Of a stretch of DNA of 64,000 nt, positions 1 through 11,278 are shown in pieces. The stretch's first letter is position 1; the number at the start of each line of letters is the position of its first letter. The stretch lies in assembly GCA_011109175.1 (NCBI GenBank), contig RDEW01000005.1, positions 616,335 to 680,334 on the forward strand. Direction: 5' to 3'. Under the pieces are notes generated by a model, which was given only the letters and a program-made list of their open reading frames with translations, was not told the DNA's origin and did not search any database. This stretch comes from Dicyema japonicum. Lineage: Eukaryota; Dicyemida; Rhombozoa; Dicyemidae. The position numbers and the translations under genes are program-made.

Positions 1-590
1 ACTGGGAGTGTAGTTTGCTTCCAATTAGCATCGTCGAATTTGACATTAAATATTTTCTCCGTCGAACTGAGGAAAAACAAATCAAAGTGCTCAAGCTGCT
101 CCAGTCGGGAATAGTACAGGGCTGTCCTGAGTAAATAGGCGATTCTCAGAATGTTAAGACTTCTTTTCATGAGGAATAGTAGTGAATGTGAGTCAAGAAG
201 CTGTAATCTGTCTAGCGATTCGCATAGGAGTTGTTTTTTGTCAAGGAGGACATGCTTCATCACATTCCAAGTGATTGGGTATCCAAGAAAAATCAATTTG
301 TTTTCAGTGGTCGAAATCCCACCAAAAAACAAGGAGTAAAATTTTGGAACAATTGAAGAAAAGTCATCGTCAGCAAAACCACAGTTTGTTATTTCACATT
401 TCGTTGTATTTAATTAAGACCCACCTTGGACAACGCGAAAAGATCATTTTCCGGGAGATCTTTTAAGACAGTGTCATCGAGGTACCAGATGTTGAATGGG
501 CATCGAGAGAGTTTCGTAATCCTCTCAATTCCGAGGGAGAACAGCAGTGGTCCGAGGGGGTCGACCTGTTGAACACCTAGGACGATGGAA
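1..590 (-). pseudogene. YLDD-type non-LTR reverse transcriptase fragment (family L-B)
   Basis: Read on the minus strand, about 400-585 encodes an RT palm segment with VDPLGPLLFSLGIERI followed by NIWYLDDTVL, the catalytic YxDD box. About 5-140 encodes a thumb-like segment containing LRIAYLLRTALYYSRLEQL and FNVKFDDANW. The pieces lie in different frames with stops between them, so this is a decayed fragment that runs off the left edge. The pattern matches a transposon RT common in invertebrate genomes. C-terminal pieces of the same family recur near 21.0, 23.9, 44.3, 48.0, 60.3, 61.1 and 62.2 kb. The clade is not assigned from sequence alone. Confidence 0.8.
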
Positions 591-662
591 ATATGAAATC
601 CCTATTAAAGTAAACCTGAATAATTTAGCTAACGTGATTCTAAAATATTGATTTACCATTTA

Positions 663-1625
663 AAGGTATTCTGGGTTCACCGTCAAAGAATGACAAAGAA
701 AATAACTATTAAGTGATCTCAGTTTCTGAAATCATGACATCCAGAGTCTATGGTTCTTCCAAAATTAGATGTATAATTATTAAATTTTATAAATAATTGT
801 TAATCCCCAAAATTCTGAAGTTCATATCTTCCCCTGAAAACGATTTACTCGAAAACGCTCACTTGATATTTCATATCGCCCACTTTGAGAAACTCTGATG
901 TATAATTATACTTTATTTGATTCTATGATTGTTTTCAATATTAATATTTTTAATTGCCAACATTTTTATTGGCATTAATATTAATTTGTAAATTTACTGG
1001 ACACAAACTTTCTAAAATCAGAGCTTCCTATCTTAGCTTCCAAAGATAAATTAGGTGTCGTAAACATATACCGTGAACATAGTCCGTCTCTAAGTATAAT
1101 TATATTAGATATCTCTATGTCTGGAGTACAGGACTCCTGCATGTTATTATAGCAGAGTTAAGTATTTAATTTAAGTAGATAATTTGGATTATTAATTTTC
1201 CCTGCCAAAGAAAATTGCCTAAAGCAATAATCACTAATAATATAAAACCATCGAATTTGATAAAATGTAGTGCTACTTTTTATTTTGAATATAATTCTTT
1301 CCCTACAATGTACATAACAATATAACTTTAGATGAACAAGAAGTCACTGTTAATGGTCCAAAATTACAGGGAAAAATAAAGTACCCACAGCTGATTGTTT
1401 TTAAAACAAATTCTAAAACTAACAAATGCAGATAATTTGGAGGAAGTAGTTTTGTTTAGCTTTGTTAATCGTTAAACATTTGATGAAGTATTCTCATGCT
1501 TCAATCGAATTTTCTGTGGTTTAATTGAATATTAACTTTAAGAAAATATTCTGCATTCAATGACTTCCCCATTTATTGATTAGAAGGCCTTAGCAGATGT
1601 TGAGCAACCACAGGGGCAGTGATAA
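663..1625 (+). repeat. Dispersed repeat C, copy 1
   Basis: This stretch is near-identical to 13358-14300 in the same orientation, with scattered substitutions and single-base indels. It starts close to the sequence 'gaatgacaaagaaaa' and ends near 'accacaggggcagtgataac'. Copy 2 is interrupted at that end by a LINE relic. It carries a small open frame of an unknown family (see 1240-1435). The flanks of the two copies differ, so the repeat is dispersed rather than tandem. I see no terminal repeats that would make it a named transposon. Confidence 0.85.
1240..1435 (+). pseudogene. Broken copy of the TLDEQE-family gene
   Basis: This is the copy of the frame at 13886-14107 carried by repeat C. Compared with that copy, one base is lost in the run before the TLDEQE motif (aacaatataact against aacaatattaact), which breaks the frame. 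The C-terminal part, ending in NSKTNKCR, remains readable in a second frame. I do not recognise the family. Confidence 0.5.
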
Positions 1626-1925
1626 CCTTGGTTGCCAGAAATGATTTGTTCTATATTTTCCAATTGCATTGCATAAAACATCTAGTATGAAGGTACCATA
1701 GGATTTACAATCATATCCACACTTTGCGATTGCTGTATTTTCTGGACATATGGCTGTTGAGATTTTGTGTTTTCCTTTAATTCCTGGGCCATCAACAACG
1801 AGTTCTTGTTCATCTAAAGTAAATATTGTTATGTATATTGTAGAGGATTATATTCAAAATAGTAAATAGCATTAAATTTGATAGTCTTTTATTTTTAATG
1901 ATTATTGTTTTAGGAATTTTCGTAG
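1565..1925 (-). CDS. Diverged paralogue of the TLDEQE-family gene, opposite strand
   Basis: On the minus strand this stretch reads YITIFTLDEQELVVDGPGIK and then a cysteine-containing tail with ENTAIAKCGYDCKSYGTF and VLCNAIGKYRTNHFWQPR. The first part aligns in frame with the plus-strand product at 13886-14107 (YITILTLDEQEVTVNGSRIK). DNA identity is much lower than between repeat C copies, yet the protein frame is kept, which argues for coding. The 5' end is frameshifted relative to the paralogue, and the true start is not resolved. The tail has no match in the plus-strand copies. Function unknown; it may be one exon of a larger gene or a degenerate copy. Confidence 0.45.
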
Positions 1926-1929
1926 GTAG

Positions 1930-2311
1930 ATAAAAATTGATTAATAAAAATATCTACTTTAAATTTGATTATAATGTTAACTACATCTACAAAGTTTGCA
2001 AAAATCATAAAACATGCTCCCAAGTCAGGGTACGTGATCCTCCACTTTCACATGAGTCCTAGTGCTTCAGGGAAAACGAGATCGAGAACTACAATTTCAA
2101 CAATATATTAACTCTGTTTAGATAATATGCATGAGATTACAAGTCTAACCATAAAATTAACAATTCTCAAGTCATCAAATGTGCATTTTGAGATTATTTT
2201 TATTCATTATTTTAATTTTAGAATGAATTGTTTTTTATTTTTTTTATTTTTAAGTTAATTTAAATTTAATTATAAAAATAATTTTAACCACAAATAAATA
2301 AAAATAAATAA
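1930..2311. other. AT-rich intergenic stretch upstream of the ceramidase gene
   Basis: No gene or transposon was recognised. The last 150 bases before the ceramidase start are almost pure A/T and include several aaataaat units. It presumably holds the ceramidase promoter, but I see no defined element. Confidence 0.5.
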
Positions 2312-3687
2312 ATGTTTTTCTTGCTATCGCTATTCGGTTTCATTCACCTCGATAACAAGTAAACATATTAAATTAAGCTTTTATAAAGAATTCCAGTTTT
2401 TGAAATAAACTTGGATGAATCTCCAAGGGAAAGATGGAAAGAATTGCTTCTTGCAAAGAGAGAAGGGGTAACACTAAGATTCCGAATTTAGATTCTGACA
2501 CTCAAGCATTATACAGATTATTTGATTTCATCAATTCCTCTAGTCGGAAGTCCAATATTAAGATTCATTGATGATTTTCAAGTAATTAGAATACAATATT
2601 TGAGCCTCCTTTAGAGAGACTTCCTAATGATTACGGACAAGAAATTTACTGGGGGAGTGAGCATATTGGAATTAGTCCTGGTGTATCTTAAGTGATAAAT
2701 AAAGGATACTTATTCCTTTTGAATTCACTGGTGGAGTTGTCGACATTTTGTACTTCACTGGTGGCTGAGGATACCAACGGAGGTTTCCGTGAATTTCCTT
2801 ATTATTAGAACTGTTCTTTGCTAGAAACCTCGATTTTGGGTTTTGGGGTGCTCTCAGTTTGTAGTTTAATGTATAATTCCAAAACGCACGTGTTTCCTAT
2901 TACTGATCTTATAAAGAACATCACCGTGATCGCGCACTTTACGAGAAACGGAAAAAAGGCTATACTCGACTGTAACTCCCGCTGGTTTTTTCGGAGTAAT
3001 CACCGGATTTAAACCTGTCTGCTGTGAATATTATTTTTAGGGAAAATTTGCTTTATCGATTAATCAACGAGTGGAGACTTATAGCCAATTACCCGGAATA
3101 TGGGGTACGACGTATGTCAACATTAGATTTGTACACGTGGGTAAAGCATAAGCTCGATCAAAGACAATTTAGTACCCATCTTCTAAGGGAGGTTTTGGAT
3201 ACCTGTGATACCTTCGATCAGGTTGTAGAAATACTCAGGGATACACAGTCATAGTTCCTTGTTACTTTATCGTGGGATCCGTCAATTCTTCGCAGGTTAT
3301 TTCGTTCGTTAACTTAGGGGGTTGTGATTACAAAGAGAAGGAATAGAAGTGAAATTTGGATGATGGATGACGACACTAACATTGGACGTCCCTGGTTTAT
3401 TTTACAGACCAACTACGATCATGATCAGCCTCCTTCATTCTTTGACGACAGAAGATACAAGGGGTACGAATACATGCTGAATTTGACTCAAAGTGTAACC
3501 TGTTCGTTATATTAAGAATGTTGGGATTGATAATTTGATGGATTTGATGAGCAGGAAACCTTTGAGGAATAAAGTAATCGTTCTTTAATGTTAGCTTACA
3601 ATATATTCCTTTATCGTGAATATTGGGAGTGGAGAAATTCAGAGGAAACTCCAGGATTGCAATGATGATGACTGTCCTCTCTATTAG
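2312..3687 (+). CDS. ASAH1: Acid ceramidase-like N-terminal nucleophile hydrolase, multi-exon
   Basis: Lysosomal acid ceramidase splits ceramide into sphingosine and fatty acid after self-cleavage before a catalytic cysteine. Exon 1 (2312-2358) encodes a short hydrophobic leader, MFFLLSLFGFIHLDNK. After that, joined exons follow the human protein closely: VFEINLDESPRERWKELL, STFCTSLVAED with the nucleophile Cys, ARNLDFG with the catalytic Arg and Asp, GFFGVITGFKP, FILQTNYDHDQP with the conserved Asn, FFDDRRYKGYE with the conserved Arg, and a C-terminus ending NKLTIYSFIVNIGSG and DCNDDDCPLY. Introns seen: 2359-2388, 2468-2491, 2582-2604, 2681-2704, 2783-2808, 3017-3040, 3105-3126, 3296-3317, 3495-3516 and 3574-3594 (21-30 nt, all GT-AG). 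Three points do not join cleanly: near 2845, an A-run near 2955, and one base near 3247. They could be assembly indels or real breaks. The N-terminal leader is shorter than in human and lacks the cysteine region before the mature alpha chain. Confidence 0.9.
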
Positions 3688-3689
3688 TC

Positions 3690-4605
3690 CTTTAGTCTTA
3701 TGATTTTTGGTTTGATTTATTCGGTTGTTACTCTGTGTTTATTATTCATGGGAGAGTAGGCTTCTTACTGTGTTATCAAGTACACGTCATTGGTGTGACT
3801 TGCGGTTTCTATAACATCCATATATACAAAATTTTTTTCTTCATGGTGAGATATGTCTCCAACATAACCGAAAGTATTTTTTCACACGTGAAAGTGGCTT
3901 ATAGGCTGAAATTTCCGATTACGACTTTAATGTTTCTCTGACTAATTGAGTTAACGAGTATTCACAGACACAACCTCTCTAAGACGAACAAGTCCATGCA
4001 GAGACAGGAGATAGAACCTCCTGAGAAATGAAACAATTTAGTATGGGCGTTAATAGTCCTTGATGTTATTTGTCACTACCCATCAGCTAAGAGAGGTTAT
4101 GAAATTCACAAATAAAAGTGGTAATTAATAGAAAAGCAGAGGCCGGGGGATTACGAGAAATGCGAACTGTCTACTATTCAATCAATAAAATAAAATCATT
4201 GTACAGTTCAAACTGTCCCATTTATAAAAAAGTATCCAAATACATGTTCTACAAGAATTATTGCTGTGGGAACCCCTCTAACAAATAAAACAGTAAGTGG
4301 ATAACAGAAATTACCATTTTATAGTGTTCTAGCAATAGAAGTCTCCTAATAGGCGAATCCCATGACGCATGCTAATTTAGCGAAAAAAAGAAGAGCATAG
4401 GGAAACGAAACTCCGACCAAATAACCAGCGACCTAAGGCATCAGCCTCTTCTATGTAATCAATACTGGAGTTATTAACTTATTTATTTATTTAAAGACAA
4501 ATAATACTGAAAACTTCCTTTTTATGCGTTTACTATATTTGTACCAAGCAATAGCTTATTTACTACTTTCCCAGTGAATAACATTGAAATTCAAAATTCG
4601 TAAAA
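3690..4605. other. Intergenic stretch between ceramidase and a reverse-strand gene
   Basis: This sits between two convergent genes. It has a copy at about 8590-9510 with frame-breaking indels, and no open frame is conserved between the copies. I see no recognisable gene; it is probably 3' flank of both neighbours. Confidence 0.5.
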
Positions 4606-5240
4606 TTAGAGTACATTCAGCCTATTGAAACTGAGCATCTGAAAATCTCGTCTTTGAAAGTTTCGTACAAAGAATAAGATGAGCAAAGCTGCAACAATTC
4701 CACCTATTATTGTACATGAAACTATAAGCAGATTCCTTGAAATATTAAATTCTCCGGGTTCTTCAGAAATTAAAGTTTTGTAGAATTTTACGTAATAACT
4801 GTAAATTTCAACTACAACTCCGTCAAAATTCAATATTTGAATTGAATAATTATAAGCCACGTCAAATTCATAACTCAATTCTACACTTGATTTTTTGTGG
4901 GCTAATTTTAAATTATAGTTACTTTTATTCAGCGGATTATACAACTTGGCGAAATTGACGGTTAACATCCGTTTGTTATAGATGACCCATAATTTTAAAA
5001 ACAGGCAATTTTGCGTCCAAGTGAGAGTGAATGAGTAGTTGCTCAGTAATTGTAAGGTTAATGAAGATTTGGTGAAGTTCACGTGGTTTAGCTGTGATTA
5101 AAGGAATCTCGTACTTTGCCGCCCTGCATATGGTGAATTGCTATTATTCCACAAAATTGTAACAAGGATTGTTCGTTTTTTCTTATATGCCAATTTGGAT
5201 TCTTGTCAGTGATTATATTCATCGTTTTAATATAATCCAT
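4606..5240 (-). CDS. Single-pass membrane protein of unknown function (M1)
   Basis: Two exons join across a 23-nt GT-AG intron (5092-5114), giving about 203 residues from the ATG at 5240. The reading frame crosses the same intron in copy 2 (about 9510-10138), which supports the model. The long middle part is rich in alternating hydrophobic residues and Asn, with possible N-glycosylation sites such as VNFTKS, and looks like an extracellular beta domain. Near the C-terminus is one membrane span (SCTIIGGIVAALLILFFV), then a short basic tail starting RNFQRRDFQ. No N-terminal signal peptide is visible in this model, so an upstream exon may be missing. Diverged copies at 9510-10138 and 17278-17659 are broken. 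I do not recognise the family. Confidence 0.6.
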
Positions 5241-5439
5241 AGTGGAGTCATGCCATATTAATATAACTAAATATAATTTACTTTATTACTTATTATATTA
5301 ATCATTATAATATGACCTATATTTATTTAAATTTATTTTAAAATTAATAATTATTATTATCCATTTAATTATTTTTATACATATTTTTTTATTTTATTTT
5401 TTAAAGTAATTAATTTTTAATTTTAACAATTAACCTCGT

Positions 5440-5790
5440 GGGGACTGTCCATATCTTGGACAAATATGAGGAAAATTGAGGAAGTGCAAAAGAAGGCTTA
5501 CAGAGTGACAAAGCGATGGAATATGAAGATCACGAACCAACCTACGCCTCTGGAAGTCATTATGACACCAGACTTCAGATCACGGTAAGGTGGCCCTGAA
5601 AATTCAAGCAGTACGTTCATGCGCGAACAAAGATGAGGTCTCTGTTAGAATGCATCGGGATCATGTGATAATTAGTTTGTTTTCATCGTGGTCTTTGGTT
5701 AAAAAGATTTTAAAATATTATCCCAACGTGGTTTATATAATATTGGCATATAGTCTCTTAATTTTTAATACATTTGAAATCAAATCGTTA
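5440..5790 (+). mobile_element. LINE 3'-end relic (family L-D), in tandem unit 1
   Basis: This stretch ends in a frame reading MRSLLECIGIM and a stop, followed by 'ggtctttggttaaaaag' and an A-rich tail. Other copies end the same way: LAERIGIT-stop on the minus strand at 18078-18245, and ARTGIT-stop at 23550. The last shared codons plus an AAAT-type tail are typical of a LINE 3' terminus. Homologous copies lie at 10360-10625 and 18720-18995. It was already present before the tandem duplication. Confidence 0.5.
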
Positions 5791-5939
5791 TACTAATCTG
5801 CACTTATAGAGATTAAACTATTATAGGCTTACCTAAAATACAATCTACAATATCTTGGAATAGGCGTCGTAGTTTGATTCCAGGTGGTTATATAATATTG
5901 GCAAATACACGTGTTAAGGTTAGTTAAAAAATAAGGTCA

Positions 5940-6440
5940 CAGGGATTCCTTTGATAATGATTCCAAAACAGACCGTGTACCTAATCAAATCCAGCACCAA
6001 TGCTGCGGTGGGAAGGTCCCTGTCGTCAGTTTGGAGAATAAAAGTCGTCCTTGGACTCACAACACAAATACCGTCACAGAAGACCTCAAATTTCTCCGTA
6101 CTTTACAAAGATCTCTGAATCGATCGGCTAAGGATGAACAGAGTCACGGTTGTGAAAACCTGAGTGATTATCAATAATACTTAAATCTGATGGCGTACTC
6201 CCTGAATTGGGGGACCGATAGGCCAAAATTGAAGAAAATATAAAACTGAGTGAAGAGTATAATAGGAATTGTGATTTTGACTATTTGAGGATTGAGCAGA
6301 TTAGATTATTCAGGAATTTGGGTTTCGATAATTCTAGCCTCAATATAATGTTTGGAAGAAGATGAGGGAATATTTCTCGGATAATCTCGGTAGAGTCGTA
6401 AGTAGTAGCGGAAGTTACTGGAATTAAGTAAAGACTACAA
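5940..6440 (+). pseudogene. Unknown gene K1, copy 1
   Basis: The clearest shared frame reads LPELGDR and then AKIEENIKLSEEYNRNCDFD, IEQIRLFRNLGFDNSSLNI and MFGRR. It is a charged, helical, possibly coiled-coil segment. This copy has a stop in the frame before it (TAA where the copy at 19.4 kb has CGA), a TAG inside the GDR-AKIEE join and a TGA after MFGRR. Copies at 10818-11278 and 19180-19585 share the frame, so it was once coding. Upstream, another shared frame begins MIPKQTVYLIKSSTNAAVGK. The family is not recognised. Confidence 0.4.
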
Positions 6441-6835
6441 AACGAAATGTGACTGTTTTGATGACAGTTTTGTCAATTCCTATTTATGGGTTACTGTGGT
6501 ATGGTTTTTTAATATTATTTGAATTTTGTTTTTAAGTCCTTCAGATTTTAACGGAAGTGTTTCAAAGTGCGGTAGAGTGGTATTTCTGTTTTGTGGGCAT
6601 AGTTCATTTATGAGTGGAAAAGTTACCCTGAACCACCTGGACTTTATGTTAAAGTGAAGCGTCTATGAAGCGAGTTATCTTGGCGGCCTTCTTCTAATGG
6701 TTTCTTGTGATAATGAACTGTCTTGGATCAACAACTCTAAGAAAAGGGGAAACATGAGAGTCAGTTTATCACAGATGATTTATTTTATTGCCCACTCATT
6801 ACTGTCACTGACAGTACCTCACTAAAGGTTTTGTA

Positions 6836-7502
6836 ATGTCCTCTCTAAAAGATGTCTGTGATAATCTTTGTGTAAATATGAAGAGTATCACTGAATATCC
6901 TATTGAAGTGTACACCTAGTCTCAAAGTTATTCATACCATCCTTTTACCACCACAATCCTGTCAGAGAAAGGATCGAGACACTGAGATATCAATAGTCAA
7001 AATTGGGAGTACCATTGAGATTGTATATTCATAGTTAACATTTCCTAGTAGAAATCTTTTCTCACTCGGATATTTTAATAAACCTAGAGGTTCTGGTGGG
7101 AGATCTACCTCTACTTGGTTTTGGCGGAACGTAAAAAACCAATCTCATCACTTGCAGGTTAATTGACAAAACCGAATTGTATAATCTGCACTCCTGGAAG
7201 AGTTACTGTCACTTCAAGGTTGGATGGAGAGATCCCATCCACACAGGTGACCTCTCAGACGAGGTATCTAGTTTTCCACAACCTACTTGGTCGGAGAATT
7301 ATCGCCTTTTTGCTTTCGTTATATCCTAGAAAGTGTTATGTGATCCACCTGACATGGGAGACTTCAGTGCATTTCTGACATCCAAAAAGGCTCTTATCTT
7401 CCATACTCAATTGGAGGGGTTCCCATATTGATAGTGATGAACACACATGATGCATTGAATGGATACGTTTCACTTCGACCATATGAACTGAATATATCTT
7501 AA
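6836..7502 (+). CDS. Unknown conserved gene U1, copy 1 (multi-exon)
   Basis: The frame starts MSSLKDVCDNLCVNMKS and ends with NGYVSLRPYELNIS and a stop just before RPP30. Joined parts across short introns include SHSDILINLEVLVGDLPLLG, LSDEVSSFPQPTWSEN and YLPYSIGGVPILIVMNTHDA in copy 2. In this copy the segment around 7190 differs by a small deletion relative to copy 2 (it lacks the sequence coding SWLILDEL), so an exon is damaged. The product looks globular and soluble. I cannot name the family. Conservation of its last exons in a third copy at 36.1-36.4 kb supports a real gene. Confidence 0.5.
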
Positions 7503-7547
7503 TTAGACATTAATCTATAATTGTACTATAATCCACCATAAAGGACT

Positions 7548-8197
7548 TTGATGGAAAATAAAGATCCTCTCACGATTACAGTTAAGGTGGAGACCAAATC
7601 CAGTTCTCGGTCTTCCTTCGATCTCCCAACCGCCAAAAGTACGACATTATAGCTATCCTCCCTCTAAATGACAATATCCTGACCCACGTGGTCACACAAA
7701 TGGAGTTTACGACATCATTTCATTCACTTTCGAACAAAGATTATCGTTTTTCTCGCTGAGGAAACAGGTTTTTGGGGATGTTTATTCCAGCTCAAACTGA
7801 CTGTACGTGGGGGTGTTTCCTTGGAGATTTGTTACTCTGAAGCGATTCGTGACTCTTCCATGCGAGTCCACGTGCTCGGTAGTGCCAGGTCCCTGGTTGA
7901 GGCTGTGAGGGGAAAGGAATCGTGTTTGGTTCCGGGGGTGAGACTGCATATGATATTCGGTCCCCGAGTGATGTGAAGAATCTTAGCCAACTGTTAGGGA
8001 TGACGAAATCAGTGAAGACCCGTAAAATGGGAGAGGGAGTCCTGAGGAGTTCGTTCAGCAGAAAGACTGTTTTGGGAGTGGCTGTAGCTGTGAAGGATGA
8101 CGAGTTTGGGGTATGGAAGAAGACAAAGTTTTATAAATATATGTTCCTTCAAGATGAGGAGGTTCAGAGTGAATGTAAGCGGAGGAAATTGGAGTGA
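7548..8197 (+). CDS. RPP30: RNase P/MRP protein subunit p30, tandem copy 1, frameshifted
   Basis: RPP30 is a protein subunit of nuclear RNase P and RNase MRP, which process tRNA and rRNA precursors. The product follows human RPP30 from its KILTRLT region to the C-terminus: IFYSEAIRDSSMR-type helix (here EICYSEAIRDSSMR), HVLGSARSLVEAVRG, then AYDIRSPSDVKNLSQLLG and SFSRKTVLGVAVAV, ending in a basic tail ECKRRKLE. A 23-nt intron separates SFFSLRKQ from LKLTVRGG. Two single-base losses relative to copy 2 (near 7705 and 7915) break the frame. The N-terminal 80 residues expected for the family are not found in front; only a scrap resembling GIYEVVTYII is present in copy 2. Confidence 0.8.
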
Positions 8198-8224
8198 CTT
8201 ATATATTGTGGTTGTTTATAAGCA

Positions 8225-8585
8225 GATTACGAAGAGAAGGAATAGAAGTAATGTTTGGATGATGGATGACGACACTAACATTGGATGTCCCTAGTTTATT
8301 TTACCGACCAACTACGATCATGATCAGCCTCCTTCATTCTTTGACGACAGAAGATACAAGGGGTACGAATACATGCAGAATTAGACTCAAAGTGTTACCT
8401 GTTCGTTATATTAAGAATGTTGGGATTTATAATTTGATGCATTTGATTAGCAGGAAACCTTTGAAGAATAAAGTAATCGTTCTTTAATGTTATCTTACAA
8501 TATATTCCTTTATCGTGAATATTGGGAGTGGAGAAATTCAGAGGTAACTCCAGGATTGAATGATGATGACTGTCCTCTCCATTAG
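8225..8585 (+). pseudogene. Acid ceramidase 3'-end pseudogene
   Basis: This fragment repeats the last ceramidase exons from ITKRRNRS onward but has no upstream exons, because the duplication began inside the gene. The codon for Trp in the PWFILQTNYD stretch is TAG here, and the codon before TNYD is altered (CCG for CAG). It cannot make an active enzyme. Confidence 0.9.
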
Positions 8586-9509
8586 ACCTTTAGTCTTATG
8601 ATTTTTGGTTTGATTCATTCGGTTGTTTCTCTGTGTTTATTATTCATGGGAGAGTATTGGAGAGTAGACTGTGTTGTCAAGAGTAGTCTTCACACGTCAT
8701 TGGTGTGACTTGTGATATTTTTAACATCCATATATACAAATCTTTTTCTTCATGGCGAGATTTGTCCCCAACATAACCGAGAGTATTTTTAATATTTACA
8801 CCTGAAAATTGCTTATAGGCTGAAATTTCCAATTACGACATTTATGTTTCGTTGACTAATTGAGTACACGAGTATTCACCGACACAACCTCTCCAAGACA
8901 ATCAAATCCATGCAGAGACAGGAGAATAGAACCTCCAGAAAATTGACACAATTTAGTATGGGAGTTAATAGTCCTTGATGTTATTCTGTCACTACCCACC
9001 AGCTAAGAGAGGTTATGAGATTCACAAATAAATCTGGTAATTAATAGAATAGTGAAACGCAAACTGTCTGCTATTCAATCAATAAAATAAAATCATTGTA
9101 TATTTCAAACTGTCACATTTATGAAAAAGTATCTAAATACATGTTCTACAAGAATTATTGTTGTGGGAACCCCTCTTACAAATAAAACAGTAAGTGGAGG
9201 ACAGAAATTACCTTTTTATGGTGTTCTAGCAATGGAAGTCTCCTAATAAACAAATCCCATGACACATGCTAATTTAGCGAAAAAAGAAACAGAGCATAGG
9301 TAAACGAACCTCCGACTAAATTACCAGCAACCTAAGGTATCAGCCTCTTTTATTTAATCAATACTGAAGTTATTAACTTATTTTTTTATTTAAAGACAAA
9401 TAACACTGAAAATCTTTCTTTTTATGAGTTTACTATATTTGTACCCTGCAATAGCTTGTTTACTACTTTCTAAGTAAATAACATTGAAATTCAAAGTTAG
9501 TAAAATTAG

Positions 9510-10138
9510 AGTACATTTTGCCTATTAAAACTGAGCATCTGAAAATTTCGTCTTCTAAGGTATTGTACAAGGAAAAAGATGAGCAAAGCTGCTGCAATTC
9601 CACTTATTGTACATGAAACTATTAGCATATTCCTTGAAATACCAAATTCTCCAGGTTTTTTAGAAATTAAAGTTTTGTAGAATTTTACATAATATTTGTA
9701 AATTTCAACTACAACTCCGTAAAATTCAATAATTGAATTAAATTAGTATAAGCCACGTCAAATTCATAAATCAATTCTACACTTGATCTTTTGTGTGCTA
9801 ATTTTATATTATAGTTACTTTTATTCCGCGGATTATAAAACTTTGCGAAATTGACAGTCAACTTCAGGTCGGTATAGATCAGCCATAATTTTAGAGATAA
9901 GCCATTTTGCTCCCAAGTAAGAGTGAATGAATCATCGCTTAGAAATTTTAATGTTAAGGATGATTTAGTGAAGTTCACGTGGTATAGCTGTGATTAATGG
10001 AATCTCGTACTTTGCCTCCCTGCATATAGTGAATTACTATTATTCCACGTAATTGTAACAAGGATTGTTTGTTTTTTCTAATAAGCCAATTTGGACTCTT
10101 CCCATTGATTATATTCAACGTTTTAATATCATCCATAG
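9510..10138 (-). pseudogene. Membrane protein M1, copy 2, broken
   Basis: This is homologous to the gene at 4606-5240, including the 23-nt intron in the same place and the frame FTKSSLTLKFLSDDSFTLTW. A one-base deletion after FDVAYTNLIQLLNF (near 9720) ends the frame before the membrane span. The membrane segment is still visible in another frame near 9600. Confidence 0.65.
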
Positions 10139-10359
10139 TGGAGTTATGGCACAATATTATGACTAAAAATAATTTACTTTATTACATATTATATTAATCA
10201 TTATAAAATGACCTATATTTATTTAAATTTATTATAAAAATAATAATCATTATTATCCATATATTAATTTTTAAACATATTTTTTTATTTTATTTTTTTT
10301 CGGTTTGACAGTAGTCTTTGGATTTATTTTAATGAATTTGAACAATTAACCTCTTGGGT

Positions 10360-10625
10360 AACTTCGATATCTTAGACAAATATGAGGAAATTGAGGAATT
10401 GCAAAAGAAGGTATACAGAGTGACAAAGCCAATGGAATTATGATTATCACGAACCGAACCTAGGCCTCTGGAAGTCCTTATAAGACCAGACTTCAGATCA
10501 CAGTAAAGTGGCCCTGAAAATTCAGGGTGTACGTTCATGCGCGAACAAAGATGAACTCCCTGTTAGAATGCATCGGGATCACGTGATAATTAGTTTGGTT
10601 ATACCGAGATCTTTGGTTAAATAAA
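10360..10625 (+). mobile_element. LINE 3'-end relic (family L-D), in tandem unit 2
   Basis: Second-unit copy of the LINE 3' end at 5440-5790. It keeps the 'gcatcgggatcacgtgataatt' region and the 'ttggttaaataaattt' tail. The reading frame is decayed. Confidence 0.45.
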
Positions 10626-10817
10626 TTTAAAAAAATTAGCCCACGTGGTACTGTCACTCGCGTCGCGATTAGATGTGGTTCGATTTTACAGGTCGAAAGC
10701 TTCCTTTCTTTTCTGTACCGGCTAAAATGGACTTCAATGAATACCCCACGTGTTTGTATAACAAACCAACTACCAAAATTACACGTGTTAAGGTAGTTAA
10801 AAAATAAGGTCACAGGC

Positions 10818-11278
10818 ATTCCTTCGTTTGATGATTCCAAAACAGACCGTGTACCTAATCAAATCCAGCACCAATGCCGCGGTGGGGAAGGTCCCTGTCG
10901 TCAGTTTGGAGAATAAAAGTCGTCCTTGGACTCACAACCACAAATACCGTCACAGAAGATCACATATTTCTCCGTACTTTACAAAGATCTCTGAATCTAT
11001 CGGCTAAGGATGAACAGAGTCACGGTTGTGAGAACCTGAGTGATTATCAATAATACGTTAAATCTGATGGTGTACTCCTTGAATTGGAGGACCGATTAGC
11101 CAAAATTGAAGAAAATATAAAACTGAGTGAAGAGTATAATAGGAATTGTGATTTTGACTATTTGAAGATTGAGCAGATTAGATTATTCAGGAATTTGGGT
11201 TTCGATAATTCTAGCCTCAATATAATGTTTGGAAGAAGATGTGGGAATATTTCGCGGATAATCTCGGTAGAGTCGTAA
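10818..11278 (+). CDS. Unknown gene K1, copy 2
   Basis: Best-preserved copy of K1. The downstream frame (11084-11278) reads MEDRLAKIEENIKLSEEYNR, then CDFDYLKIEQIRLFRNLGFD and a basic end MFGRRCGNISRI. The upstream frame starts MIPKQTVYLIKSSTNAAVGK. A TAA separates the upstream SDYQ part from the downstream part; the third copy (19.4 kb) has CGA there. So either this copy is damaged or the true join is not understood. Function unknown. Confidence 0.4.

Larger units (their letters stand above)
3326..8224 (+). repeat. Tandem duplication, unit 1 (4.9 kb)
   Basis: This block is repeated head-to-tail at 8225-13155 at high identity with many small indels. Its left edge lies inside a ceramidase exon at 'gattacaaagagaagg'. 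Its right edge lies just after the RPP30 stop, in 'attgtggttgtttata'. The junction at 8224/8225 therefore fuses RPP30 3' flank to ceramidase exon sequence, as expected of an unequal tandem duplication. It carries, in order, the ceramidase 3' end, a reverse-strand membrane-protein gene, a LINE 3' end, unknown gene K1, unknown gene U1 and RPP30. Confidence 0.9.

Noticed and set aside
275-466. Plus-strand frame of 63 codons at the left edge
   Set aside because: It is antisense to the YLDD-type RT fragment, which explains the sequence better.
3735-3941. Plus-strand frame with a hydrophobic start (MFIIHGRVGFLLCYQVHV)
   Set aside because: The homologous stretch in tandem unit 2 (8640-8850) has indels that destroy the frame, so there is no sign of coding constraint.
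6836-7502. U1 as the missing N-terminus of RPP30
   Set aside because: U1 has its own stop before RPP30 and its sequence does not resemble the RPP30 N-terminal region.
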